From: Granulosicoccus antarcticus IMCC3135
Lineage (GTDB): Bacteria > Pseudomonadota > Gammaproteobacteria > Granulosicoccales > Granulosicoccaceae
DNA: 64,000 bases
Direction of reading: 5' to 3'
Assembly: GCF_002215215.1 (NCBI RefSeq)
Contig: NZ_CP018632.1
Span: 762,001-826,000, forward strand
Under the pieces are notes generated by a model, which was not told the origin of the DNA, ran no database searches, and was given only the letters and a program-made list of their open reading frames with translations. Shown here piece after piece: positions 42,362 through 51,510 of the stretch; positions within the stretch are counted from its first letter, which is position 1, and each line of letters starts with the position of its first letter. The position numbers and the translations under genes were made by a program.

Positions 42362-43288
42362 TTATTTATTGAAATAGCGAGCTGCACCTTCATGTAAAGG
42401 TATGGACAGTCGTGTGGACATGGCAGGATCAATCTGTTTTGCGTTAGCATTTTCTGCTCTGAATTCGTCCAGATTGTCGAACACCGATGCCACAATTTTC
42501 TCTACGACATCTGCATCAGCAGAGCTTGGTACGATCAGCATGTTGCTTACGCCTATGACGGTCGCTGGTGCTTCGGTGTTGTAGACGTCGGCTGCTATTT
42601 CAACGGCGATATAGGAACTGACTTTATCCAGGGCCGCTTGTAGCTTGTCTGCTTCAAAGCTGATGAATCGAAGTTTCTGACCGGCAGCTGCCTGCATGAC
42701 CGCACCTGCTGGATAGCCTGAGAGGGCGAGGGAGGCATCGACATTGCCGTCCGTCAGTTGGCTAAAACCGTCCGAATACGAAAGGAAGCTGGGGGTGAAA
42801 TCATCCAGAGTCATCTCATGCAGAGGCAGTAGGAAATTCATGAAACCCAGAGTGCCACCACCTGCAGGGCCGACAGCCACACGTTTGCCTTTCAGGTCGG
42901 AAAAAGTCTGAATATCAGAATCATCCAGAACGACCATATGCAGGACGCTGGGGTGTAATGCAGCAACGGCACTGATCTCGATAGGTCCGGATTTATACGG
43001 ACCGGCACCCGCTACTGCCAGGGCTGCCAGATTGTTGTTGGTGATCGCTATTTCGACCTCACCATCACCAATCAACCTGGGGTTCTGCACTGAGCCACCG
43101 GTGACAATCGGCACCATGCTGATATCCCCCCCGGCATGGTTGTTGACCAGATTGGAAATGCTCTGGCCCATGGGGTAGAACGCACCACCCAGGCTCGCCG
43201 TACCCATACGCAGTTCTTCAGCAGAAGCTGAGGACACTGCTGCAGCCATGACAGCGGCTACCGCTAATTTATTTAGTGTGAACATCAT
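42362..43288 (-). CDS. TAXI-family TRAP solute-binding protein
   Basis: About 308 residues from MMFTLNKLAV; a longer ORF start at 43384 puts an unlikely leader upstream. The signal peptide ends near SSASAEE. The family motif LRMGTASLGGAFYPMGQSISNLVN opens the mature domain (key residues GGAFYPMG), and KRVAVGPAGGGTLGF and PSVLHMVVLDDSDIQTFSDLKGK follow, as in TAXI proteins. It is the first gene of a transporter operon with the fused permease and cupin, and divergent from the LysR regulator gene, which may control it. Ligand unknown. Confidence 0.92.
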   Translation of the reverse strand: MMFTLNKLAVAAVMAAAVSSASAEELRMGTASLGGAFYPMGQSISNLVNNHAGGDISMVPIVTGGSVQNPRLIGDGEVEIAITNNNLAALAVAGAGPYKSGPIEISAVAALHPSVLHMVVLDDSDIQTFSDLKGKRVAVGPAGGGTLGFMNFLLPLHEMTLDDFTPSFLSYSDGFSQLTDGNVDASLALSGYPAGAVMQAAAGQKLRFISFEADKLQAALDKVSSYIAVEIAADVYNTEAPATVIGVSNMLIVPSSADADVVEKIVASVFDNLDEFRAENANAKQIDPAMSTRLSIPLHEGAARYFNK

Positions 43289-43577
43289 ATGATCCCGGAA
43301 TATTCTCACTGATGAAAATAATCGATAAATGATGTGAGTACAAGTATAAAATCGATTTAATGCATAATTTCTCATTATTTGCACTTTTTGTATGGTTCAG
43401 GTGACACTCAGCTGAATTGTCGTATCGATCGTTTGCATGGGTTCGAGTAACATGCTTCGTTCTAATGGTCCATCCGGAAGATACTTTCGCCGTGAGCTGA
43501 CGGGCTTTGAATGGTCCGGATATTCCTGGAATTTTCGTGGACATTCCTACACCACCCCGCAGAATCATCAGAATGCC

Positions 43578-44468
43578 ATGGCAAATTATCCGGAAATTCG
43601 TGATCTCCAGTTATTGCTGGCGCTGTCGCAACGCAAGCATTTCACGCAGGCGGCGGCTGATTGCGGTATCTCACAGCCTGCGTTTTCCGCCAGAATTCGT
43701 CGTCTGGAGGAAGATCTGGGGGTTCCCATTGTTCGCAGAGGCAACAAGTTTCTGGGTTTCACCAAGGATGGCGAACGTGTTATCCAGTGGGCCAGTAAAA
43801 TTCTTGCGGACGCAGAAGGTTTACGGCAGGACATGGCGATTTCTCGCGGCGCACTGCGCGGTAACCTGGTTTTGGGCGTTGTCCCGACGGCCCTCATTTA
43901 TGCCTCTGAGATATCCACCCGTCTGAGAAACACTCACCCCGGGCTGTCCATCAGAATCGTGTCTCAAACTTCAGCGCAAATCGTTCGCGAGCTGACTGAG
44001 TACTCCGTCGATGCCGGCATCGTCTACCGGGCTTATATGGACAATACGGCGCTGCGCTTCGAGTCCATCTATGACGAAGAATATGTTCTGCTGGTGTCAG
44101 AAGAGCATGCGCCTCGCAAACGTGGCACCGCAAGCTGGGCCGAGGCGGCAACTTTACCCTTGTGTCTGCTTAGCAAAGACATGCACTTTCGGCAAATCGT
44201 GGATAGCGCATTCGCGCAGGCGGGAGTCACGCCGGAACCGATAATGGAAACCAACGCATTCACCGCAGCGCTGGCTCAGGTAGCCATTGGCTCTGCAGCG
44301 ACCATTGCCCCGGCAAAATTGGCTAACAGCCTGCTGTTAAATCGTCATACCGTGGTTCTGCAGCTGGTTGAACCGACCGTGTCTCACCAGATCGGCATCG
44401 CCGTTCTGGACCATGAGTTGAGTCTGCCAGCGATCTCGGTACTGCATGATACGGTGCGTGATAACTAA
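43578..44468 (+). CDS. LysR-type regulator, candidate FdsR
   Basis: A 296-residue LysR protein. The winged helix-turn-helix is in the first 65 residues: HFTQAAADCGISQPAFSARIRRLEEDLG. The substrate-binding domain follows. The ATG at 43578 (MANYPEIRDL) fits the usual LysR N-terminus; a longer ORF from 43437 is not supported. It lies 92 bases upstream of the formate dehydrogenase operon on the same strand and divergent from the TAXI transporter operon; LysR-type FdsR regulators in other bacteria control fds formate dehydrogenases (established). It probably controls one or both neighbours (inference). The inducer is unknown, formate being a candidate. Confidence 0.88.
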   Translation: MANYPEIRDLQLLLALSQRKHFTQAAADCGISQPAFSARIRRLEEDLGVPIVRRGNKFLGFTKDGERVIQWASKILADAEGLRQDMAISRGALRGNLVLGVVPTALIYASEISTRLRNTHPGLSIRIVSQTSAQIVRELTEYSVDAGIVYRAYMDNTALRFESIYDEEYVLLVSEEHAPRKRGTASWAEAATLPLCLLSKDMHFRQIVDSAFAQAGVTPEPIMETNAFTAALAQVAIGSAATIAPAKLANSLLLNRHTVVLQLVEPTVSHQIGIAVLDHELSLPAISVLHDTVRDN

Positions 44469-44560
44469 AACAGATCGTGCTATCCATAAATACGATTTGT
44501 AATTATGATCAATTTGGCTTCAGATACACTCGATTGAAGGTTTAAGTACTGGAGTTGGAA

Positions 44561-46252
44561 ATGTCAGTAGTCACCACTACGACAGGTGTCTGGAAGTCCG
44601 GAAAGGGCAAAGGTCGCCGAACACCGAAAGGCAGACAATTTGACGATACGGCACTGGCAGAAGTGCGTGCCTTGCTGGGTGATCGTGAGCGTCGCAGGGA
44701 CTTGCTGATTGAACACCTGCACCTGATTCAGGATGCCTACGGTCATCTGGCCATTCGGCATCTGCGGGCACTGGCTGAAGAGATGCGCTTGTCGCAGGCT
44801 GAGGTCTACGAAGTGGCGACTTTCTATTCCCATTTTGACGTGATCAGAGAGGATGAAACACCCCCTCCAGCTTTGACCATTCGAGTCTGTGATTCTCTGG
44901 CGTGCGAGATGGCAGGTGCTCAGCAGCTGATGACACAGCTTAAACAAGGGCTTGATCCCGCTAGTGTCAGAGTGCTCAGAGCGCCGTGTATGGGCCGGTG
45001 TGATACGGCCCCGGTGCTGGAGATTGGTCATCACCATATCGATAATGCAACTCCACAAAAGGTTCAGGAGGCCATCCGGGACGATAATACTCACGCGCAT
45101 ATGCCTGACTACGAGGCTTATGCTGCTTATTGTAGTGATGGGGGCTATGCCAGGCTGAGCGCGCTGCGAGACGGTGAGCAGACGCCGGAGCAGGTGCAAG
45201 AGCAGATTCTGTCTTCTGGTTTGCGTGGATTGGGAGGGGCTGGTTTCCCTTCTGGCAAGAAATGGTCATTTGTCAGAGCTGAAAGTGGCCCTCGCTACCT
45301 GGCTGTCAATGGAGATGAGGGCGAGCCTGGCACCTTCAAGGACCGTTACTATCTGGAGCGCACGCCGCATTTGTTTCTGGAGGGCATGCTGATTGCCGCC
45401 TGGGCTGTTGAAGCAGACAAGTGTTTCATCTATATGCGAGACGAATACCCGGCCGTACTGCAAATCTTGAAAAACGAGATCGAAGCGCTAGAGGCACAGG
45501 GTGTTGTGTCAAAAGGCTACATCGATCTGCGTCGTGGGGCGGGTGCCTATATCTGTGGCGAGGAGAGCGCCATGATCGAATCCATTGAAGGCAAGCGCGG
45601 CATACCGCGGCACCGTCCACCTTTCGTTGCTCAAAAAGGGGTCTTTGACCGACCGACTCTAGTGCACAACATCGAGACCTTGTACTGGATCGCACGTATC
45701 TGTCGTGAAGGGCATGAAGTGTTGTCGTCGGTGGAAAAAAACGGGCGCACCGGGCTGCGTTCCTATTCCATGTCCGGGCGCATCAATAACCCGGGTGTTT
45801 ACCTGTTACCGGCAGGCTCCACCATCACGGATCTGATAGAGGCCGCTGGTGGCATGCTGGAGGGGCATGAATTCAAGGCCTACCAGCCTGGTGGACCCTC
45901 TGCGGGGCTATTGCCAGCGAGCATCAATGATGTACCCATGGACTTTGATACCTTGCAGGTACATGGCACGTTCATCGGTTCGGCTGCCATCGTTATCTTG
46001 TCCAACAAGGACAGCGCCAAATCAGCCGCGTTGAATATGCTGAGATTTTTCGAGGATGAAAGTTGCGGGCAATGCACCCCCTGTCGAGTCGGCTGTGAAA
46101 AAGCGGTGAAGCTGATGGAAAAGGATAAATGGGATAAGCCATTGCTTGATGAGTTGTGTACGGTCATGGTTGATGCTTCCATCTGCGGACTGGGCCAGGC
46201 GGCACCCAATCCGATTCGCATGACCATGAAACACTTTGCGGATGAGGTATAG
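44561..46252 (+). CDS. NAD-dependent formate dehydrogenase beta subunit, NuoEF fusion
   Basis: A 563-residue fusion of a NuoE-like [2Fe-2S] domain (about 25-175) and a NuoF-like NADH/FMN domain (about 185-560). The 2Fe-2S ligands are Cys in RVCDSLACE and APCMGRCD; FMN/NADH motifs are GLGGAGFPSGKKW and NGDEGEPGTFKDR; the 4Fe-4S ligands are in ESCGQCTPCRVGC. ATG at 44561 has GGAG at 44551-44554; a TTG at 44555 is an alternative. In many bacteria these are two genes (fdsG, fdsB); the fused form matches Fdh1B-type enzymes. It passes electrons from the alpha subunit to NAD+. The next gene starts directly after the stop. Confidence 0.93.
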   Translation: MSVVTTTTGVWKSGKGKGRRTPKGRQFDDTALAEVRALLGDRERRRDLLIEHLHLIQDAYGHLAIRHLRALAEEMRLSQAEVYEVATFYSHFDVIREDETPPPALTIRVCDSLACEMAGAQQLMTQLKQGLDPASVRVLRAPCMGRCDTAPVLEIGHHHIDNATPQKVQEAIRDDNTHAHMPDYEAYAAYCSDGGYARLSALRDGEQTPEQVQEQILSSGLRGLGGAGFPSGKKWSFVRAESGPRYLAVNGDEGEPGTFKDRYYLERTPHLFLEGMLIAAWAVEADKCFIYMRDEYPAVLQILKNEIEALEAQGVVSKGYIDLRRGAGAYICGEESAMIESIEGKRGIPRHRPPFVAQKGVFDRPTLVHNIETLYWIARICREGHEVLSSVEKNGRTGLRSYSMSGRINNPGVYLLPAGSTITDLIEAAGGMLEGHEFKAYQPGGPSAGLLPASINDVPMDFDTLQVHGTFIGSAAIVILSNKDSAKSAALNMLRFFEDESCGQCTPCRVGCEKAVKLMEKDKWDKPLLDELCTVMVDASICGLGQAAPNPIRMTMKHFADEV

Positions 46253-49054
46253 ATGATGATTGATTCCAACAGCAAGGATACGGTCACTTTTCTGCTCGAC
46301 GGCGTTGAAGTGACTGCCAAATGTGATGAGTCTCTCTGGGAAATTGCCAAACGCCAGGGCACTCTGATTCCGCATCTGTGCCACAAGGATGCGCTCGGTT
46401 ATCGCGCTGATGGTAATTGCCGGGCCTGCATGGTCGAGATAGAAGGCGAGCGTGTGCTGGCGGCCTCGTGCATACGCACACCCAGTGAGGGCATGGTGGT
46501 CAACACACAAAGCCCACGGCCGGTATCTGCACGAAAAATGGTGATCGAGATCCTGATGGCTGACCAGCCTGAAAAATCGACGGCTCACGATCAGTCATCG
46601 CACTTCTGGGATATGGCGGCGATGCAGGACATCTCTGTCAGCCGTTTTCCGAGCATGGAGCAGCAGCGTGTGCCTCTTCTGGATGCATCCCACCTGGCCA
46701 TGAGCGTTAACCTGGATGCCTGCATTCACTGCAACCTGTGCGTACGCGCCTGTCGCGAAGTGCAGGTCAATGATGTCATTGGCATGTCGGGTCGTGGACA
46801 CGATGCCAAGATCACTTTCGACTTTGATGATCCGATGGGTAGCTCCACCTGCGTGGCTTGCGGAGAATGTGTGCAGGCCTGTCCGACGGGTGCGCTGATG
46901 CCGGCAACTCTGCTGGATGCGGTGGGTGTCGGCGACAGCAAGTCATTTGACCGAGAAGTAAAAAGCGTTTGTTCGTATTGTGGCGTGGGTTGTCAGTTGT
47001 CCTTCAAGGTCAAGGATGAAAAAATTGCCTGGGTCGACGGTATCGATGGTCCATCCAACGAAAGCAGGCTGTGTGTGAAAGGTCGTTTCGGGTTTGACTA
47101 TATTGCTCACCCGCACCGACTGACCAAGCCACTTATCCGCCGTGATGATGCGCCGGCGAAAGGTTTGAATGTTGACCCGGCAAACCCTTTTACACATTTT
47201 CGGGAGGCCTCTTGGGAGGAGGCGCTCGATTTTGCCGCGAAGGGCATGTCCAGACTTCGCGACGATACCGGCAAGCGTGTGGCAGGCTTCGGCTCAGCCA
47301 AATGCTCCAACGAAGAGGCCTACCTGTTCCAGAAGCTGATTCGTCAGGGTTTCGGGCATAACAATGTTGATCACTGTACCCGACTGTGCCACGCATCATC
47401 GGTGGCGGCTTTGTTGGAAAACGTCGGTGGGGGTGGCGTTACAGCAACCTTCAATGAAATCGAAAATGCCGATGTTGCGATTGTGATCGGTGCCAACCCC
47501 ACTGAGAATCATCCGGTGGCGGCAACCTACTTCAAGCAGTTTGCCAAACGTGGCGGCAAGTTGATCATCATGGATCCGCGTGGCCAGGGATTGAAGCGTC
47601 ATTCCTCACACATGCTGCAATTCCGTCCGGGTACTGACGTGGCCATGCTGAACGCCATCATGCATGTCATCGTTGAAGAAGAGCTGTATGACAAACAGTA
47701 TATAGCCGGCTTTACGGAAAACTGGGAAGCGATGAAAGAGCATCTGACAGGCTTTCCTCCCAGCAAGATGTCAGAGCTTTGTGGTATCGATGAGGCAACC
47801 TTGCGCGATGTTGCCCGCACATTTGCCGGTGCACGTGCGGGCATGATCTTCTGGGGCATGGGGGTATCGCAGCATATTCACGGGACTGATAATTCACGTT
47901 GCCTGATCTCATTGGCACTGATGACAGGACAAATAGGGCGTTCGGGCACAGGACTGCATCCACTACGCGGACAGAACAACGTGCAGGGAGCATCCGATGC
48001 GGGTCTGATCCCCATGTTCCTGCCTGATTATCAATCGGTCGCCGATGATGGGGTGCGTTCCGCATTCAATGAAATCTGGGGCGGCGACATCATTGATCGT
48101 GAGAAAGGCCTGACGGTGGTTGAGATCATGGATGCGATACATGCGGATGAAATTCGCGGTATGTACATTCTGGGTGAGAACCCCGCCATGTCTGACCCTG
48201 ATGCCGATCATGCACGCGATGCACTGGCAAAGCTTGAGCATCTGGTTGTACAGGATATCTTCCTGACTGAAACGGCCAACTATGCGGATGTCATCCTGCC
48301 TTCCTCTGCCTGGCCTGAGAAGACCGGGACTGTGACCAACACTAACAGACAGGTGCAGATGGGCAGACCTGCGGTGGCACCGCCAGGGGAGGCCAAAGAG
48401 GATTGGTGGATCACCGTGGAGCTTGCCAGACGTCTGGGGCTTGACTGGAGCTACACACATCCGTCGCAAGTCTTTGCCGAGATGAAGCTGTCGATGAAAT
48501 CCTTCGACAACATTACCTGGGAACGGCTTGAGAAAGAAGCGGTTACCTATCCATCGTTGTCACCTGAAGATCCCGGTCAACCTATCCTGTTCGCCGACGG
48601 TTATCCTCGCCCGGATGGTCGTGCCCGTTTCACCCCTGCGAACGTGACTGCACCAGCCGAGGTGCCTGATGAGCAGTACCCGATGATACTCACAACAGGA
48701 CGTCAACTGGAGCACTGGCATACCGGATCAATGACACGCCGTGCGGCTGTGCTGGACTGGGCTGAACCTGAGGCCAATGCATCCATGCATCCCAAGACCT
48801 TGCGTCGCCTGGGTATTGAACCGGGTAGCATCATGAAGGTGGAAACACGACGCGGTGCCATCAATATCATGGCGCGTGCTGATCGGGCAGTGTCCGAGGA
48901 CATGATCTTCGTCCCGTTTGCCTATGTTGAGGCCTCGGCCAATATTCTGACCAATCCGAAACTTGATCCCGTTGGAAAGATTCCAGAATTCAAGTTCGCG
49001 GCATGCCGAGTGTCTGCAACCAGCGCTGATAGAGCCGTAGAACCTGCTGCCTGA
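46253..49054 (+). CDS. NAD-dependent formate dehydrogenase alpha subunit (Mo/W-bis-MGD)
   Basis: A 933-residue molybdo- or tungsto-enzyme. N-terminal [2Fe-2S] domain (Cys in LIPHLCHKD, GNCRACMVE, AASC), His-ligated and further 4Fe-4S clusters (CIHCNLCVRACRE, CVACGECVQACP), then the MGD-proximal 4Fe-4S (CSYCGVGC...RLCVKGRF) and the catalytic domain. The catalytic cysteine is in HCTRLCHASS, the position of the Sec of E. coli FdhF. Oxidises formate to CO2. Gene order and sizes (933 and 563 residues) match two-subunit Fdh1-type enzymes, one of which uses tungsten (established); the metal here is unknown. No fdsC/fdsD-like gene follows, and sulfuration help must come from elsewhere. Start ATG at 46253 has GAGG at 46244-46247. 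Confidence 0.95.
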   Translation: MMIDSNSKDTVTFLLDGVEVTAKCDESLWEIAKRQGTLIPHLCHKDALGYRADGNCRACMVEIEGERVLAASCIRTPSEGMVVNTQSPRPVSARKMVIEILMADQPEKSTAHDQSSHFWDMAAMQDISVSRFPSMEQQRVPLLDASHLAMSVNLDACIHCNLCVRACREVQVNDVIGMSGRGHDAKITFDFDDPMGSSTCVACGECVQACPTGALMPATLLDAVGVGDSKSFDREVKSVCSYCGVGCQLSFKVKDEKIAWVDGIDGPSNESRLCVKGRFGFDYIAHPHRLTKPLIRRDDAPAKGLNVDPANPFTHFREASWEEALDFAAKGMSRLRDDTGKRVAGFGSAKCSNEEAYLFQKLIRQGFGHNNVDHCTRLCHASSVAALLENVGGGGVTATFNEIENADVAIVIGANPTENHPVAATYFKQFAKRGGKLIIMDPRGQGLKRHSSHMLQFRPGTDVAMLNAIMHVIVEEELYDKQYIAGFTENWEAMKEHLTGFPPSKMSELCGIDEATLRDVARTFAGARAGMIFWGMGVSQHIHGTDNSRCLISLALMTGQIGRSGTGLHPLRGQNNVQGASDAGLIPMFLPDYQSVADDGVRSAFNEIWGGDIIDREKGLTVVEIMDAIHADEIRGMYILGENPAMSDPDADHARDALAKLEHLVVQDIFLTETANYADVILPSSAWPEKTGTVTNTNRQVQMGRPAVAPPGEAKEDWWITVELARRLGLDWSYTHPSQVFAEMKLSMKSFDNITWERLEKEAVTYPSLSPEDPGQPILFADGYPRPDGRARFTPANVTAPAEVPDEQYPMILTTGRQLEHWHTGSMTRRAAVLDWAEPEANASMHPKTLRRLGIEPGSIMKVETRRGAINIMARADRAVSEDMIFVPFAYVEASANILTNPKLDPVGKIPEFKFAACRVSATSADRAVEPAA

Positions 49055-49597
49055 CTATTTGATGAGTGGCAATAGGGACTTGAATGTAGGAGTCCCTGCC
49101 TTGCCCAGCCATTCGAAGACCACCATCTCGGTGGTCACGATCTGCGCGCCGCATGCACTCAATCGGGTGTAGGCGGCGAGTTCGCTTTCGATTGTGCGAG
49201 AGGCGGTGGCATCAGAGACGACAAACACCTCATAGTCCATCTCGATCAGGCTGGCGGCAGTCTGCAAAACGCAGACATGAGCTTCCATGCCAGCGATCAC
49301 AGCCTGTTTGCGATTGAGGTTTGTAAAGCTCTCATTGAAGGCCGGGTCTTTCATGCAGGAGAAATGTATTTTCTCTATAACGGGGGCGTCGCCTGCGGCA
49401 GCGGCAATTTCCGGAGCCGTTGCTCCCAGGCCTTTCGGGTACTGCTCAGACAGCAGGGCGGGAACGTCGCAGGCTTGTGCCGCGGTCAGTAGCAGCTTTG
49501 CATTTTGCATTGTTCTGACCGATGCCTGCATGGCTGGAGCTAGTTGCTCCTGAATGTCGATCACCAGTAATACTGAGTCCTTGGCCTGAATAAGCAT
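49055..49597 (-). CDS. Isochorismatase-like cysteine hydrolase, YcaC type
   Basis: About 180 residues from MLIQAKDSVL; AGGAG lies six bases before this ATG, whereas ATG at 49603 has no spacing and a start at 49633 has none. Motifs: VLLVIDIQEQLAPAM (catalytic Asp in VIDIQ), HFSCMKDPAF (Lys of the usual K-x-x-x-S/A context uncertain) and QAVIAGMEAHVCVLQTA, where the cysteine of AHVCVLQTA is the nucleophile. YcaC-like hydrolases have ill-defined substrates. The gene is convergent with the formate dehydrogenase alpha gene (no gap) and divergent from fhs. A role with formate metabolism is not evident. Confidence 0.88.
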   Translation of the reverse strand: MLIQAKDSVLLVIDIQEQLAPAMQASVRTMQNAKLLLTAAQACDVPALLSEQYPKGLGATAPEIAAAAGDAPVIEKIHFSCMKDPAFNESFTNLNRKQAVIAGMEAHVCVLQTAASLIEMDYEVFVVSDATASRTIESELAAYTRLSACGAQIVTTEMVVFEWLGKAGTPTFKSLLPLIK

Positions 49598-49717
49598 ATA
49601 CATCTCCTGAGGTCTGATTGGCGCGGTTGGCAAAGCGAAATGTTGACATCACGGATATTATAGATCCGATTAGCTGGGTTGCTGATAGAGCGCACAACGA
49701 ACCGGAATAAAATCAAA

Positions 49718-51394
49718 ATGGCAGTCAAGACCGATATACAGATCGCACGTGAGGCCAGTAAACTTTCAATTCAGGAAATTGGCAAGAAGGTAGGGATTGA
49801 TGAAAAATCGCTAGTACCTTATGGCCATGACAAGGCCAAGGTGTCTGCTGAGTTCATCAAGCAGCAAGCAGGCAAGCCCGATGGCAAGCTGATTCTGGTT
49901 ACGGCAATCAATCCGACACCTGCCGGGGAAGGCAAAACCACGACGACGGTTGGTCTGGGCGATGGGTTCAATGCGATTGGCAAGAAAGCCATGATCTGCA
50001 TACGCGAAGCCTCATTGGGGCCGTGTTTTGGTATGAAAGGGGGCGCTGCCGGTGGTGGTTATGCACAGGTTGTTCCCATGGAAGACATGAATCTGCACTT
50101 CACCGGTGATTTTCATGCCATCACATCGGCACACAATCTGTTGTCAGCGATGATCGATAATCATATCTACTGGGGGAATGAGTTGCAGATCGATTCGCGT
50201 CGTGTTGTGTGGCGCAGAGTCATGGATATGAACGATAGAGCACTGCGACAAATTACTGCAAGTCTGGGTGGTGCGACCAACGGTTATCCCAGTGAATCGG
50301 GTTTTGATATTACAGTGGCCTCGGAAGTCATGGCCATTCTGTGTCTGGCCAATGATCTTGAGGACCTTGAGAAACGATTGGGTGACATCATCGTGGCCTA
50401 TCGACGTGATAAAACTCCGGTCTACTGTCGAGATATCAAGGCCGATGGCGCAATGACGGTCCTGCTCAAGGATGCAATGCAGCCTAATCTGGTACAGACA
50501 CTGGAGAACAATCCTGCCTTTGTTCACGGCGGACCCTTTGCCAATATCGCCCATGGTTGTAATTCAGTCATTGCAACCAGGACGGCGCTAAAACTGGCTG
50601 ACTATGTCGTTACCGAAGCAGGTTTTGGAGCAGACCTGGGGGCTGAGAAATTCCTGAATATCAAATGTCGCAAGGCTGGTCTCGCACCTGCCGCCGTCGT
50701 TCTTGTGGCCACGGTTCGTGCCATGAAAATGAATGGGGGCGTTACCAAGGGTGAGCTTGATCAGGAAAATGTCGAAGCCGTGAAAAGTGGTTGCGCTAAC
50801 CTGGGCAGGCATATGGAAAACATCAAGCAATTTGGTGTGCCGGTTATTGTTGCCATCAATCACTTCACACTTGATACGGAAGCGGAAATTGCGGCGGTGA
50901 AAGCGTATGTGTCTGAACATGGCTCAGAGGCGATCGTCTGTAAACACTGGGCTTCAGGATCGGCAGGCATCAAAGAGCTGGCGACGCGTGTTGTGGAGAC
51001 TGTTGAGAAAGACGAGGCTCGATTTGAGCCGCTGTACCCGGACGAAATGTCGTTGATGCAGAAGATTGAAACCATCTGTACACGCATCTATCGTGCGGAT
51101 GAGGTCGTCGCAGACAAGGCGATTCGGACTCAGCTGAAGGCCTGGGAGAAGGCAGGTTACGGACACCTGCCAATCTGCATTGCCAAGACCCAATACTCGT
51201 TCACTATCGATCCTGAAAGACGTGGTGCACCTGAGGGGCACAGCGTACCGATACGTGAAGTCAGGTTGTCGGCGGGGGCCGGCTTCATCGTGGCCATCTG
51301 TGGTGCGATCATGACGATGCCAGGGCTTCCCCGAGTCCCATCAGCAGAAGTCATACGGCTGGATTCCGAGGGCCAGATCGAAGGCTTGTTCTAG
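49718..51394 (+). CDS. fhs: Formate-tetrahydrofolate ligase
   Basis: A 558-residue enzyme of normal length that joins formate to tetrahydrofolate with ATP, giving 10-formyl-THF for purine synthesis and C1 assimilation. ATP-binding segment [17 protein letters not shown] follows an N-terminal helix. [18 protein letters not shown] and [20 protein letters not shown] are family landmarks. The ATG at 49718 is chosen over the ORF start at 49679. It lies next to formate dehydrogenase genes, so formate may be partitioned between oxidation and assimilation. It is monocistronic with an HK gene 116 bases downstream. No folD or purU gene is visible. Confidence 0.97.
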   Translation: MAVKTDIQIAREASKLSIQEIGKKVGIDEKSLVPYGHDKAKVSAEFIKQQAGKPDGKLILVTAINPTPAGEGKTTTTVGLGDGFNAIGKKAMICIREASLGPCFGMKGGAAGGGYAQVVPMEDMNLHFTGDFHAITSAHNLLSAMIDNHIYWGNELQIDSRRVVWRRVMDMNDRALRQITASLGGATNGYPSESGFDITVASEVMAILCLANDLEDLEKRLGDIIVAYRRDKTPVYCRDIKADGAMTVLLKDAMQPNLVQTLENNPAFVHGGPFANIAHGCNSVIATRTALKLADYVVTEAGFGADLGAEKFLNIKCRKAGLAPAAVVLVATVRAMKMNGGVTKGELDQENVEAVKSGCANLGRHMENIKQFGVPVIVAINHFTLDTEAEIAAVKAYVSEHGSEAIVCKHWASGSAGIKELATRVVETVEKDEARFEPLYPDEMSLMQKIETICTRIYRADEVVADKAIRTQLKAWEKAGYGHLPICIAKTQYSFTIDPERRGAPEGHSVPIREVRLSAGAGFIVAICGAIMTMPGLPRVPSAEVIRLDSEGQIEGLF

Positions 51395-51510
51395 AGACTT
51401 TTTATCTGGCGGCAGTGCCCGGTACATGGGGTGGATACGCCTCGTTGTTTGTGTAACGTAAATGGCATGTTTGTCGCATGACCGGGTTTATAGGCTCGCA
51501 ATAACAAGGA

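Noticed and set aside
49600-49717. THF or other riboswitch before fhs
   Set aside because: The 120-base leader shows no long paired structure that I can identify and it is shared with a divergent gene promoter.
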